A stretch of 11,523 bases of DNA, from positions 1-11,523 of the forward strand of contig QMUF01000040.1 in assembly GCA_003663525.1 (NCBI GenBank). Reading direction: 5' to 3'. Positions 1-8,980 of the stretch are shown piece by piece. Within the stretch, counting starts at the first letter, position 1, and every line of letters begins with the position of its first letter. Below the pieces are notes generated by a model that ran no database searches, was not told the DNA's origin, and was given only the letters and a program-made list of their open reading frames with translations. A program made the translations under genes and the position numbers. Source of the stretch: Thermococci archaeon (GTDB lineage Archaea; Methanobacteriota_B; Thermococci; Thermococcales; Thermococcaceae).

Positions 1-339
1 CCGTAGGGCCTGGACCCGTGTCTCAGTGTCCATCTCCGGGCTCCTGCTCTCACAGCCCGTACCGATCTTCGGCTTGGTGGGCCATTACCCCACCAACTAC
101 CTAATCGGCCGCCGGCCCATCCTCGGGCGGACATAAGTCCCTTTCGGCCTGAGGACCTTCCAGTACCTCAGGTCTATGGGGAATTAGCCCCAGTTTCCCG
201 GGGTTATCCCCCTCCCGAGGGTAGGTTACCGACGTGTTACTGAGCCGTCCGCCGGTGGTGCCCCAAAGGGACACCCCCGTGACTCGCATGGCTTAGTCGG
301 ACCCCGATAGCAGTGGCCTCCGGCAGGATCAACCGGAAT
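1..339 (-). rRNA. 16S ribosomal RNA, 5' part (runs off the window)
   Basis: Read on the minus strand, the region begins at 339 with ATTCCGGTTGATCCTGCCGG, the conserved archaeal 16S 5' end. It continues through the conserved GTCCGACTAAGCCATGCGAG segment and reaches the ACACTGAGACACGGGTCC segment near the window edge. Only about the first 340 nt of the roughly 1.5 kb molecule are present; the anti-Shine-Dalgarno 3' end and the 23S gene lie outside. The block is GC-rich compared with the protein genes, as expected for structural RNA in a hyperthermophile. Small open frames on both strands here are accidental. The mature 5' end is placed by similarity to the archaeal consensus and could differ by a base or two. 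Confidence 0.98.
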
Positions 340-588
340 TGCTATTAGGAGTACGGCCGGTGGGACTTCCCTCAAGGGGAAGTACCATAAAACCCATTCG
401 GGGTTTGGTCGGGATGTTGGACCTGCCTTACCCCCAAGGGGTCCCCTTTCGGGTTTCCTTGGGAGTGCACTCTGCTGTACCCAAGGCTGGAGGGCGGGGT
501 TCATTGTTGGGTGCTTTGCACCAACTCCCCTCGACGCCGCCGTTTTATGCCTGGGTTGTGGGCACCCTTATTCGGGCGCTCCACCCTA
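340..588 (-). other. 16S pre-rRNA leader with several hairpins
   Basis: There is no gene in this GC-rich stretch between the mature 16S end and the probable promoter. It holds several inverted repeats. One is acttccc (365-371) with gggaagt (377-383), which extends past a G/A mismatch to tgg/cca. Others are aaaccc (390-395) with gggttt (401-406), cccaagg (433-439) with ccttggg (457-463), and a GTTGG/CCAAC-type hairpin with one bulged base at 505-525. Such helices fit a transcribed rRNA leader, in which archaea form a processing stem with the 3' flank of 16S. That 3' partner is outside the window, so I cannot place the bulge-helix-bulge cleavage site. The upstream limit is only estimated from the promoter. 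Confidence 0.7.
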
Positions 589-604
589 TAGGTTGATACC
601 CTCA

Positions 605-621
605 CAATAAAAAATTTTTGC
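605..621 (-). promoter_or_regulatory. Probable rRNA operon promoter (BRE/TATA)
   Basis: On the minus strand the run GCAAAAATTTTTTATTG looks like a purine-rich BRE followed by an AT-rich TATA element. It marks the switch from AT-rich DNA to the GC-rich leader. Counting about 25 bases from the TATA centre puts initiation near 585-590, in a purine-containing ATAGGG context. The TATA element is not a textbook TTTATATA, and another AT-rich patch further upstream (about 690-705) cannot be excluded. Confidence 0.5.
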
Positions 622-645
622 AAAGCCTTGAAATGCGAGACTTTT

Positions 646-706
646 ACCAAAAAAGACACAAAAATGGAAATGAAACTTCCAAAAATTAACAAATATAAAT
701 TAAAAA
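646..706 (-). terminator. T-rich terminator region after prs
   Basis: Immediately after the prs stop, the minus strand carries repeated T-runs: TTTTT at 702-706, TTTTT at 681-685 and a six-T run at about 650-655. Archaeal RNA polymerase terminates on such U-tracts without needing a hairpin. Termination here would keep prs transcription out of the downstream rRNA operon. Inferred from sequence only. Confidence 0.5.
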
Positions 707-1561
707 CTAGATACTCAAAATGTCTTCTACAAGGCTTATTTTTGAAACTGGAGTAGGTATACTATTTGTAACTGCAAGTTCATCCACTGCTTTGCTAACC
801 CTTTCAATAGCCCCCTCAGCAAAGACTCCATGAGTGGCCACTACAAATACCCTACTTGCACCCATTCCTTTAAGTATGTTAGCTGCCTTTATCATTGTCC
901 CCCCAGTACTTATGATATCATCAACTATCAGTACATTTTTTTCTTTTACGTCAACCTCAACTGGTCTCATCTGAACCTCAGTGGGTGAGATACGTTTCTT
1001 TTCAAAGTAACTAAATTCCAAGCCAAGAATATTGGCCACAGTTTTTGCTCTTTCCAAGGCCCCCCTGTCCGGGGCAAGGACTACCCCTTCCCCAAGCTTA
1101 TCTTTGAAATAATTAGCTATAACCTTAGCAGGACTGACATTTAAGGCTTTGCCAGGGAAGTACTCCAAGGTTTTTGGATTATGGAGGTCAAACACATAAA
1201 GCTCATCGTAATAAAGAGATATAGCTCTCATGATAGCCCTAACACTTATAGGCTCACCTTCTTTGGAAACTCTGTCCTGTCTAGAGTATGCTAAATAAGG
1301 CACAACTGCTTTGAGATGTTTAAAGCCTTTCTCTCTAAGTGCATCACCTAAAAGTAAAAGCTCGACAAGATGTTCATTTTGAGGCCTGAACATAGATTGA
1401 ACTACTACTGCCTCTTTTCCATCTCCTAGCACCCTAACATATTTTTCCCCATCCGGAAAGGTCTTTACCTCACTCTCAATCAACAATTTACCAAATTTTT
1501 CTACTTTATTTTTGATTTCTTCAGCCATGTGAGATGCTCCACTTCCAAGTACTACCCTCAT
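707..1561 (-). CDS. prs: Ribose-phosphate pyrophosphokinase (PRPP synthetase)
   Basis: The product makes PRPP from ribose 5-phosphate and ATP in the cytoplasm, for purine, pyrimidine, histidine and tryptophan synthesis. The 284-residue protein shows the family hallmarks in order: FPDGE at 35-39, YSRQDR at 92-97 (ATP-contacting loop), DLH at 125-127 (metal/substrate site), the K-R catalytic loop around 188-190 (FEKKR), and the PRPP-binding signature [14 protein letters not shown] at 210-223. The length suits the shorter archaeal form. I chose the ATG at 1561 over an in-frame TTG at 1573. GGTGGTGA sits just upstream of the ATG as a ribosome binding site, and the likely transcription start (about 1568) would leave the TTG untranscribed. 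It lies 43 bp after the DUF1614 gene and points toward the rRNA operon. Confidence 0.96.
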   Translation of the reverse strand: MRVVLGSGASHMAEEIKNKVEKFGKLLIESEVKTFPDGEKYVRVLGDGKEAVVVQSMFRPQNEHLVELLLLGDALREKGFKHLKAVVPYLAYSRQDRVSKEGEPISVRAIMRAISLYYDELYVFDLHNPKTLEYFPGKALNVSPAKVIANYFKDKLGEGVVLAPDRGALERAKTVANILGLEFSYFEKKRISPTEVQMRPVEVDVKEKNVLIVDDIISTGGTMIKAANILKGMGASRVFVVATHGVFAEGAIERVSKAVDELAVTNSIPTPVSKISLVEDILSI

Positions 1562-1586
1562 TTTCACCACCAATAAGAGTTCTCGC

Positions 1587-1603
1587 CTACTTTAATACCT
1601 TTT
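1587..1603 (-). promoter_or_regulatory. Possible prs promoter
   Basis: On the minus strand GAAAAGGTATTAAAGT resembles a BRE (GAAAAGG) joined to a weak TATA element. Initiation about 25 bases on, near 1568, would give a leader of under 10 nt carrying GGTGGTGA. prs could instead be read from the upstream sORF-DUF1614 promoter; both may operate. Confidence 0.4.
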
Positions 1604-1604
1604 C

Positions 1605-2303
1605 TCATACAAGAAGAACTGCTATAATCCCAGCGAGGAAAATGCCATCAAAAGTCCCCGCTCCACCAATGCTCACCATCGGAGCTCCAAGCTCTTTGAG
1701 TTTGTTCCAATTTAAAAGATCTGCACCTATCAAAACTCCCATAGTACCACTTGCATATGCAATAAGGGGTCTGTTATCCCCTCCAAGTAAAAGGGCAAGA
1801 ATTGCTGCTACTAAAGGAGGAATAAACATTGGAATAGCTATTCCTAATCCCCTTACAGGTCTAGAAAACGCTTTGCTCACTATAGTGGATATTAAAATGG
1901 CCATAGCCATTCTAGTAAGGAGGAATGTTTCATCCAAAACCAAAAGCCTCAAGACTTCATACAGAACCACGCTCAACGGTACAAAAGCACCACCAACATT
2001 TATGCTCACTATAGTTTTTTGTTCTCCCCAGTCCACATATGGAACAGGATATGTTATCCCAAAGAAGGAGACTTTTGTCATTCTTACAACCGGGCCATAA
2101 CTCTTTATTTCTTTGATTGGTATGTTTATGAAACTCCCTATTAGAGCAGCCCAGAATAAAGTGAATGCTACCGGCAAAGGAAGTCCCAACTTTTGGAAGG
2201 CAATGGTTATCGTGCTGGCAAACAGGATGAACAGTAAGGGTAATAAAAGAATGAATAGAATTAAAAATGGCAATGTTAAAGGCAAGAAGAAGTACCTTTT
2301 CAT
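1605..2303 (-). CDS. DUF1614 family multi-pass membrane protein
   Basis: The 232-residue hydrophobic protein has a long membrane segment at about 5-34, another at 42-60, and further segments near 103-123, 130-146, 155-174, 181-196 and 212-232. The GSFINIPI motif at 56-63 and the late GGAGTFDGIFLAGI stretch (213-226) match what I recall of DUF1614 proteins, common in euryarchaea and of unknown function. Polar residues within helices, including the D219-G220 pair near the C-terminus, hint at a channel, transporter or protease-like role, but this is inference. The start at 2303 has GGGAGG about nine bases upstream. Its ATG overlaps the TGA of the small upstream ORF (ATGA), so translation is probably coupled. 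Confidence 0.85.
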   Translation of the reverse strand: MKRYFFLPLTLPFLILFILLLPLLFILFASTITIAFQKLGLPLPVAFTLFWAALIGSFINIPIKEIKSYGPVVRMTKVSFFGITYPVPYVDWGEQKTIVSINVGGAFVPLSVVLYEVLRLLVLDETFLLTRMAMAILISTIVSKAFSRPVRGLGIAIPMFIPPLVAAILALLLGGDNRPLIAYASGTMGVLIGADLLNWNKLKELGAPMVSIGGAGTFDGIFLAGIIAVLLV

Positions 2304-2452
2304 TTTTTGAGCCTCCCAATGATTTCAATTTCACAAGTCCTACTTATATTAGGAAATCTACAATTAATCTCAGTCATTTCTTTTCCAATCTTCCAAATCT
2401 CCTCTTCAACTATTAAGAATACACATGACTCTCTAGGTTTTACCTCTTTCAT
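2300..2452 (-). CDS. Small uncharacterised protein, 50 aa, overlapping DUF1614 gene
   Basis: On the minus strand an ATG at 2452 opens a 50-codon frame ending in a TGA at 2300-2302 that overlaps the next gene's ATG as ATGA. The peptide begins MKEVKPRESCVFLIVEEE and ends CEIEIIGRLKK. It is charged, has cysteines at 10, 32 and 41, and has no membrane segment or motif I recognise. Three points support a real gene: the stop/start overlap, a TATA element (about 2482-2491) at the right distance for a short-leader or nearly leaderless transcript beginning near 2460, and the lack of any other gene in this gap. No strong ribosome binding site precedes the ATG, and a TGA lies in frame just upstream, so the start cannot move far. 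The function is unknown. Confidence 0.65.
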   Translation of the reverse strand: MKEVKPRESCVFLIVEEEIWKIGKEMTEINCRFPNISRTCEIEIIGRLKK

Positions 2453-2481
2453 ATGACTTCAAATTGAAATAACTATAATCC

Positions 2482-2497
2482 CTTTATAAAATCAACG
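2482..2497 (-). promoter_or_regulatory. Promoter for the small ORF-DUF1614 pair
   Basis: On the minus strand TTGATTTTATAAAGGG contains a good TATA element (TTTTATAAA). It lies about 26 bases from a predicted start near 2460, which is about 8 nt before the small ORF's ATG. It is back to back with the plus-strand promoter at 2503-2518. Confidence 0.6.
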
Positions 2498-2502
2498 TCA
2501 CG

Positions 2503-2518
2503 TGGGAAAGATTTAAGT
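2503..2518 (+). promoter_or_regulatory. Promoter for the hydrolase-radB pair
   Basis: GTGGGAAAGATTTAAG has the typical Thermococcales arrangement: a purine-rich BRE (GGAAAGA) followed by a TATA element (TTTAAG). Initiation about 25 bases downstream, near 2537-2540, leaves a short leader holding GGAGG at 2541-2545, eight bases before the ATG at 2554. Confidence 0.65.
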
Positions 2519-2553
2519 GGGGTTTTAATCTATTATCTGCGGAGGCTGCGCCT

Positions 2554-3192
2554 ATGAAGATTATTTGGTATGGGCATGCGTGTTTTTGGATTGAAATAAA
2601 TGGTGTGAAAATCCTCATAGACCCTTATGAATATGTTAACGACGACGCGATAGATGGTGTTGATTACATCTTAGTGACTCATGAACACACTGATCACTAT
2701 GGAAAAACTCCTCTTCTAGCTAGACTTAGAGACGCTACAGTAATAGGACCAAAAACAGTTTATTTAATGGCAATAAATGATGGGGTGACTAAGGTCAGAG
2801 AGATAGAAGGGGGACAAGAGATAGAGTTAGAAAATAACGTGAAGGTCAAGGCAATTTTCGTAGAACATCCTTCCAGCCAGTATCCTCTTGGATATATTAT
2901 CTCCAATGGAAAAAGAAGAATTTTCCATCCCGGGGATACCTATTACAGCCCGATTTTTAAAAACTTGCGTGGAAAGATTGATATTTTCTTTGTTCCAATA
3001 AGTGGGAGATCAACTGCAAATATAAGAGAAGCTGCAAATATCATAGAAACCATGCGACCAAAAATAACAATACCCATGCATTATGGAACATACAATGAAG
3101 CCGACCCAAATGAACTCATTAATGAACTCCGAGAAAAACGAGTTTGGAGCCTAGTAAAAATTCTGGAAATTGGAAAACCTTTCGAAGTTTAA
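2554..3192 (+). CDS. Metallo-beta-lactamase-fold metal-dependent hydrolase
   Basis: This 212-residue cytoplasmic protein has a full set of metallo-beta-lactamase ligands: the THEHTDH motif at 42-48 (H43, H45, D47, H48), H105, D128 in HPGDT, and H176 in PMHYGT. The N-terminal GHACFWIE and LIDP segments are typical of the small single-domain, UPF0173/UlaG-like group within this fold. The intact ligand set predicts an active two-metal hydrolase, but the substrate cannot be told from sequence. The start at 2554 has GGAGG eight bases upstream. radB begins 11 bases after its stop, so the two are probably one transcript. Whether that reflects a DNA-repair role for the hydrolase is not shown. Confidence 0.9.
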   Translation: MKIIWYGHACFWIEINGVKILIDPYEYVNDDAIDGVDYILVTHEHTDHYGKTPLLARLRDATVIGPKTVYLMAINDGVTKVREIEGGQEIELENNVKVKAIFVEHPSSQYPLGYIISNGKRRIFHPGDTYYSPIFKNLRGKIDIFFVPISGRSTANIREAANIIETMRPKITIPMHYGTYNEADPNELINELREKRVWSLVKILEIGKPFEV

Positions 3193-3203
3193 TGGTGTAG
3201 ACA

Positions 3204-3893
3204 ATGTTAACCACGGGCAGCAAGAACTTAGATAGTCTATTAGGCGGAGGAGTAGAGAAAGGAATTCTAACACAAGTATACGGCCCATTTGCTACTGGAA
3301 AAACAACTCTTGCTATGCAAATAGGTCTTTTAAATGAAGGAAAAGTAGTTTATATAGATACAGAAGGAGGATTTTCTCCAGAGAGATTGGCCAAGATGGT
3401 TGAGTCAAGGAACATGAATCCCAATTCCACTCTCCAAAAGTTTCTAATATTCGAAGCCTTTGACTTTAAAGAACAGAAAAAAACAATCTCGAGTCTTAAA
3501 AAAATCGTCAATGGAAAGTTTTCTATGATCGTTGTTGATTCAATAACAAATCATTATCGTGTCGAGGAAAAGAAAAGCTCAATGACAATAGATCTCGGAA
3601 AACAGCTTCAGATACTTTCATGGCTTGCAAGAAAGTATAATCTTGCCGTCATTGTCACAAATCAAGTATACTTTGACTCAAAACAGAACATCCTAAAACC
3701 ACTGGCCGAACACATCATGGGGTATAAATGCAAAGACATCCTGCGCTTAGAAAAATTACGGCCAGGTTTAAGGATAGCAGTATTAGAAAGACACCGTTTC
3801 AGGCCTGAAGGAGGAATTGTGCACTTTAAAATAACAGATAAAGGAATAGAGGATATAGAAAAAACTAAATCTTCTCAAACAACTCTTGAGTGA
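3204..3893 (+). CDS. radB: DNA repair and recombination protein RadB
   Basis: RadB is a euryarchaeal RecA/RadA paralogue that consists of the ATPase core without the N-terminal helix-hairpin-helix domain. It is thought to assist RadA, binding DNA with weak ATPase and little strand exchange of its own. The 229-residue protein starts directly in the core, with Walker [10 protein letters not shown] at 27-35, the conserved [12 protein letters not shown] segment at 51-62, and Walker B SMIVVD at 107-112. The short length and missing N-terminal domain separate it from RadA. GGTG at 3194-3197 serves as ribosome binding site for the ATG. The last 29 bp overlap the 3' end of fau-1 on the other strand, and a strong inverted repeat follows the stop. 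Confidence 0.95.
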   Translation: MLTTGSKNLDSLLGGGVEKGILTQVYGPFATGKTTLAMQIGLLNEGKVVYIDTEGGFSPERLAKMVESRNMNPNSTLQKFLIFEAFDFKEQKKTISSLKKIVNGKFSMIVVDSITNHYRVEEKKSSMTIDLGKQLQILSWLARKYNLAVIVTNQVYFDSKQNILKPLAEHIMGYKCKDILRLEKLRPGLRIAVLERHRFRPEGGIVHFKITDKGIEDIEKTKSSQTTLE

Positions 3894-5280
3894 GCCTTAA
3901 TATGGCCTTATAAAGCTTTTCACTTATAAGGCCATCTTCATAGTGCACTTTTAGTTCTTCTTTGTCAATTATCTCCTTATTTCCATCGGGCCACTTTACA
4001 ATATCCACCTCTAAGTCAATATATCTGGCCTTGTCTGGATAAACTTCGACTGGTGTACAAATATTGTAGTACTCTCCCTTAAGATTCCCCTCTTTATCAT
4101 AATAGCCGTGCTTAAACCACCACTTACCATCTTCTATCTCGGTTATTGCATAATCACCGTTTTCAATGGGAATGTCAAGGCCATCATAGAACTTGCCTGG
4201 CTTTAAGTGTCTTTTGACTTTAAGTCTAATCGGGTTTAATGAGATCTCTAAAATCTCCCCCGGCCCTATTCTAATCACTTGGCCATCGGGTTTAACATGC
4301 TCGAACCTAAATATCCATCCAGTTTTTGGCCCTTTATGATTGGTTAAGGCCTCTAAAAATCCATCACTAACTTTTTTACGCTGGGATGGCATTTTACTTA
4401 AAATACCTTCTGCTATTTCAACTGCAAATCCAAGTTCTGGGTCATACGCTTTGAATTTATGATGACCCCCTATTGTTGGAACCACAGTGTTTCTAATGTC
4501 ATCAAGCTTTGATTTGGTTGCCCCCCCAAACTCCACTTCATATACATCTCTTCCTTCCACAATCTGCGCTGGAGCAGAGTATTTATCTATATCCTTAAGT
4601 CTCTTAGCAATTTTCGAGAGTTTAATGAGTTCATCCTTTAACAAATTCCAATCTTTATATGCTGCAGCTGTCCTCCATAGAACCCCCCAGTCCCCCAGAT
4701 CCACGCTTAAGCCAAGTATTCTGAGTCTTTCTCTCTCATTTTGATCTCTAATTTTCCTTGAGATCTTTACATGTTTCTGTGTACCAATTGGTTTTGGAAT
4801 AAGCACTGCATAGTCCCCAGGAATCGTGACTAAGACACTCAAATGAGGGAGCAAGTTCTTCTTTTTGACCTGAACCAGCACTTCATCTCCTTCAACCGCA
4901 TCCGGAAGTTCTTCAATTAGCAATGTTCCAATAGCACTCCCTATATCTACATACACATATCTGTCGTCCCTTTTAACCACCATACCTTTATATACTCCAT
5001 AAAGCTGGTACGGAATTTTCCTAAAGAAAACATCCAAAAATTTTTCTTCAAAAACTTTTTTTACCTCCTCAACCCTTGTACCAACTAAAACTATACCGTG
5101 AGAGTCTCTTTTGTCTTGGATATCTACATCAAATTCATCATATACCTTCTCAATGTTGAACCTTTCGACAATCCTTTGGCTTGGCTGGCTTATCTTAAAC
5201 CCTTCCTCAAGTAGAACCTTTGTTAATGCTGTACTGTATATCCCTCTAATCCTCACCGAAACCTCTGAGTTTGTAGACAT
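3865..5280 (-). CDS. fau-1: FAU-1 family ribonuclease / AU-rich RNA-binding protein
   Basis: The 471-residue protein matches FAU-1, described from Pyrococcus furiosus as an AU-rich RNA-binding, RNase E/G-like protein and later linked to ribonuclease activity and rRNA maturation. An S1-like beta-rich region lies at about 93-165, after an N-terminal RNase E/G-like part. The C-terminal third (about 365-455) is a DUF402 domain with [10 protein letters not shown] and [17 protein letters not shown] start at ATG 5280, not the in-frame ATG at 5316, because GAGGTGGTGA lies directly before 5280 and gives the family's usual length. The start lies inside the end of the upstream winged-helix gene (35 bp overlap), suggesting coupled translation. 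The 3' end overlaps convergent radB by 29 bp. Confidence 0.93.
   Translation of the reverse strand: MSTNSEVSVRIRGIYSTALTKVLLEEGFKISQPSQRIVERFNIEKVYDEFDVDIQDKRDSHGIVLVGTRVEEVKKVFEEKFLDVFFRKIPYQLYGVYKGMVVKRDDRYVYVDIGSAIGTLLIEELPDAVEGDEVLVQVKKKNLLPHLSVLVTIPGDYAVLIPKPIGTQKHVKISRKIRDQNERERLRILGLSVDLGDWGVLWRTAAAYKDWNLLKDELIKLSKIAKRLKDIDKYSAPAQIVEGRDVYEVEFGGATKSKLDDIRNTVVPTIGGHHKFKAYDPELGFAVEIAEGILSKMPSQRKKVSDGFLEALTNHKGPKTGWIFRFEHVKPDGQVIRIGPGEILEISLNPIRLKVKRHLKPGKFYDGLDIPIENGDYAITEIEDGKWWFKHGYYDKEGNLKGEYYNICTPVEVYPDKARYIDLEVDIVKWPDGNKEIIDKEELKVHYEDGLISEKLYKAILRLTQELFEKI
3902..3935. repeat. Perfect 12-bp inverted repeat at the radB/fau-1 junction
   Basis: Left arm atggccttataa (3902-3913) and right arm ttataaggccat (3924-3935) are perfectly complementary around a 10-nt loop. 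It starts 8 bases past the radB stop and lies entirely in fau-1 codons for residues about 448-459 ([11 protein letters not shown]). In radB mRNA it forms a stable 3' hairpin followed by U-rich sequence (3936-3965), so it may act in termination or 3'-end protection. In fau-1 mRNA it sits just before the stop. Confidence 0.8.
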
Positions 5281-6004
5281 ATTCACCACCTCTTTCCCGC
5301 TTTTCCACAACATCAATGAGCATCAAACCTTCAAGGATTCTCGTGGCATGTCCTCTTTCCACACCACTATTCTTCTCAATATTCCTAACTTCAACCCATA
5401 GCAAACCTTTCGAATGCCAGTCTCTCAAAGCTTCTTCTACTTTATGAACCCATGAAGGGTGATAATGAAGATAATACACGAAGGATAGCAAGTTAGCCAC
5501 GGTTTTTTCCAATATTTCTATTTTTTGCATTTTGTTTAAGATATTTGCCGGTGGTAGTTTCCTCTCTTCACTTATAAATATAAGCCCTTCAAGCTCTCCA
5601 TTCAATTTTTGGATTGATTGAGTTATAGAATAATCATAAATCCTATAAAACTGTAAAAGTCTCTGAAGTGAAGCATTTACCTTTGACCTTTCACTAAAGC
5701 TAATTTTGGGATTTTCAACAAGTGAGAAAAGCTCCTCTACATGAAACTTCATTTGGTGTTCGTTTTTTTGAAGTTCTCTTGCAAAGACCTCGAAGTCTCC
5801 CCCTACTAATGAGGCCAAACTAACCATTTCAGACGCAGTATCAAATTTTCTCTCAATTACACTATATAGAGAAGAGAGCACATCTCTAAGTTCCTCAAAG
5901 CTCCAATTTGATGAAAGTGAATATAATCCCAGAAAAACTTTCTGAAATTCCTTATGAAGAGTTTCCGCCTTTTTAACAACTTCACGAATTTTTTCCATAT
6001 CCAT
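5246..6004 (-). CDS. Uncharacterised protein, probable C-terminal winged helix
   Basis: I do not recognise a named family. The 252-residue protein is mostly helical: residues 1-175 have heptad-like leucine/isoleucine spacing and many charged residues, suggesting a helical bundle or coiled coil. Residues about 185-248 resemble a winged helix, with a helix near 188-199, a second around 205-230 ([14 protein letters not shown]) and a basic wing ([14 protein letters not shown]). No membrane segment or catalytic motif is visible. I chose ATG 6004 over ATG 6031 because AGGGGGGATT sits just upstream of it. The gene overlaps fau-1 by 35 bp and is probably co-transcribed with it. It diverges from moaA across a 16-bp palindrome, so it could be a DNA-binding regulator, possibly of its own promoter; this is inference. 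Confidence 0.75.
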   Translation of the reverse strand: MDMEKIREVVKKAETLHKEFQKVFLGLYSLSSNWSFEELRDVLSSLYSVIERKFDTASEMVSLASLVGGDFEVFARELQKNEHQMKFHVEELFSLVENPKISFSERSKVNASLQRLLQFYRIYDYSITQSIQKLNGELEGLIFISEERKLPPANILNKMQKIEILEKTVANLLSFVYYLHYHPSWVHKVEEALRDWHSKGLLWVEVRNIEKNSGVERGHATRILEGLMLIDVVEKRERGGEYVYKLRGFGED

Positions 6005-6041
6005 TATAATCCCCCCTGTAAGTATATACATCCCTATTGTT

Positions 6042-6056
6042 CTTTTACTTTTCGCA
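6042..6056 (-). promoter_or_regulatory. Possible promoter of the winged-helix gene-fau-1 pair
   Basis: On the minus strand GCGAAAAGTAAAAGA resembles a BRE with a weak TATA element. It would start transcription near 6020, giving a short leader that includes the AGGGGGG ribosome binding site before ATG 6004. The match is weak; the TATATA at 6021-6028 is too close to the start codon to serve. Confidence 0.35.
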
Positions 6057-6060
6057 CCAT

Positions 6061-6076
6061 GTTATGTTAACATAAC
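6061..6076. promoter_or_regulatory. Perfect 16-bp palindrome, probable operator
   Basis: gttatgttaacataac is its own reverse complement over all 16 bases. It lies in the 128-bp gap between the divergent winged-helix gene and moaA, just upstream of both candidate promoters: about 5 bp from the minus-strand BRE and about 10-15 bp from the moaA BRE. This is a natural place for a dimeric regulator to act on one or both promoters. I do not recognise it as a known archaeal operator. Confidence 0.65.
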
Positions 6077-6084
6077 TGTTTATC

Positions 6085-6102
6085 CAAAAGCTTTTTTTAA
6101 AT
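6085..6102 (+). promoter_or_regulatory. Probable moaA promoter
   Basis: CAAAAGCTTTTTTTAAAT reads as a purine-rich BRE followed by a T-rich TATA element. Initiation about 25 bases on, near 6119-6122, leaves a leader of roughly 12 nt carrying GAGG at 6122-6125, seven bases before the ATG at 6133. Confidence 0.5.
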
Positions 6103-6132
6103 CAAAAAACTTTAATTATCAGAGGAAAAACT

Positions 6133-7056
6133 ATGACATTGGTAGATCGCTTTGGGAGACCAGTCACCAATTTAAGAATTTCACTTACCAATAAGTGCAA
6201 CCTAAACTGTTTTTACTGCCACAGAGAAGGACAAACGCTCGATTTTCAAGAAATGAGTCCAGAAGAGATAGAACTAATCGTCAAAATAGCTTCAAAGCTA
6301 GGGATAAGAAAGGTGAAGTTAACAGGTGGAGAACCTACTATAAGGAATGATGTGGTGGATATAGTAAGGAGAATCAAACCATATGTAGTTGACCTCTCCA
6401 TGACCACCAATGGGACAACCATAAAAAGTCTAGGAAGGGCTTTAAAAGATGCAGGACTTGACAGGGTCAATATTAGCTTAGATACGTTAAACAAAGAAAA
6501 ATACAAACAGATAACCGGTTTTGACATGCTATCACAAGTAGTGGACGGAATAAATGCTGCAGTCAAACTTTTTTATCCCGTTAAGCTCAACATGGTGGTT
6601 ATGAAAGGCCTCAATGATAATGAAATCTGGGATATGATAGAGTACACAGCTAAAAAAGGAGCAATTCTTCAGCTTATTGAAATTGAAGTCCCCAGAGAGA
6701 TGGAAGATTCCTGGTTTTTCAAGAAGTACTTTTACCCCCTAAAACCACTGGAAGAAGAGTTTGAAAAGATAGCTATAAAAATAAAAGAACGTAAGATGCA
6801 TAGAAGGAAAAAATACTTCATACCAACAAAATATAGTACAGCAGAAGTTGAGGTTGTAAGGTCAATGCATAATACTATTTTTTGTGCCAACTGTACAAGG
6901 ATAAGATTAACATCAACAGGACACTTAAAAACATGCCTTCTAAGAAGAGATGACTTAATAGACGTAGTAACCCCAATAAGAAACGGTGCTAGCGAGGGAG
7001 AGATTATTAAGATTTTTAAAAAGGCGGTCCTTATGCGAGAGCCATATTGGAAGTGA
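6133..7056 (+). CDS. moaA: GTP 3',8-cyclase MoaA (molybdenum/tungsten cofactor synthesis)
   Basis: MoaA is a radical-SAM enzyme that rearranges GTP to 3',8-cyclo-7,8-dihydro-GTP, the first step toward the pterin cofactor used by molybdenum and, in Thermococcales, mainly tungsten enzymes. The 307-residue protein has the SAM [4Fe-4S] motif CNLNCFYC (C22, C26, C29) and GGEP at 65-68. The substrate-side cluster is CANC with a third cysteine 13 residues on (C251, C254, C268), including the conserved RIRLTSTG arginines. It ends in REPYWK and lacks the C-terminal Gly-Gly tail seen in characterised bacterial MoaA. It appears monocistronic: the next gene has its own promoter starting at the moaA stop, and no other cofactor gene is adjacent. 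Confidence 0.94.
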   Translation: MTLVDRFGRPVTNLRISLTNKCNLNCFYCHREGQTLDFQEMSPEEIELIVKIASKLGIRKVKLTGGEPTIRNDVVDIVRRIKPYVVDLSMTTNGTTIKSLGRALKDAGLDRVNISLDTLNKEKYKQITGFDMLSQVVDGINAAVKLFYPVKLNMVVMKGLNDNEIWDMIEYTAKKGAILQLIEIEVPREMEDSWFFKKYFYPLKPLEEEFEKIAIKIKERKMHRRKKYFIPTKYSTAEVEVVRSMHNTIFCANCTRIRLTSTGHLKTCLLRRDDLIDVVTPIRNGASEGEIIKIFKKAVLMREPYWK

Positions 7057-7070
7057 AAGATATTTAAATA
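7054..7070 (+). promoter_or_regulatory. Promoter of the DUF835-trm5a pair
   Basis: TGAAAGATATTTAAATA overlaps the moaA stop codon and combines a classic BRE (GAAAGA) with the TATA element TTTAAATA at 7063-7070. The expected start near 7090-7093 lies downstream of a TTG at 7074 but just upstream of GGTGAT (7092-7097) and GTG 7101, and this decides the start of the next gene. Confidence 0.7.
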
Positions 7071-7100
7071 AGTTTGAGGTACTCCTCTTATGGTGATAGC

Positions 7101-8955
<1,855 letters not shown>

Positions 8956-8973
8956 AACATCAAAAACAAAAGG
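8956..8973 (-). terminator. T-rich terminator after rfcL
   Basis: After the rfcL stop the minus strand reads CTCCTTTTGTTTTTGATGTTTTAG, with T-runs of four, five and four. This is enough for archaeal U-tract termination in the 25-bp gap to the convergent trm5a. Confidence 0.5.
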
Positions 8974-8980
8974 AGTAAGC

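Noticed and set aside
464-473. Palindrome gagtgcactc in the rRNA leader
   Set aside because: At ten bases in a GC-rich, heavily paired leader it is better explained as part of RNA folding than as an operator.
101-692. Several open frames across the 16S gene and its leader
   Set aside because: The region is rRNA and structured leader; the frames are Pro/Gly/Arg-rich and accidental.
1534-2100. 188-codon open frame on the plus strand
   Set aside because: It lies opposite the start of prs and most of the DUF1614 gene, which have clear family motifs and ribosome binding sites. Its translation is low-complexity with no domain, so it is a shadow frame.
1957-2334. 125-codon minus-strand frame overlapping DUF1614 and the small ORF
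   Set aside because: It is out of frame with both, has no ribosome binding site, and its translation is rich in Cys, His and Asn as expected of an off-frame reading. The DUF1614 frame explains the region.
2499-2504. CACGTG-like palindrome between the divergent promoters near 2500
   Set aside because: Six bases occur by chance about every 4 kb; no extended symmetry supports an operator.
4487-5401. Plus-strand frames opposite fau-1 and the start of its overlap with the upstream gene
   Set aside because: Serine/leucine-rich antisense readings of well-supported minus-strand genes.
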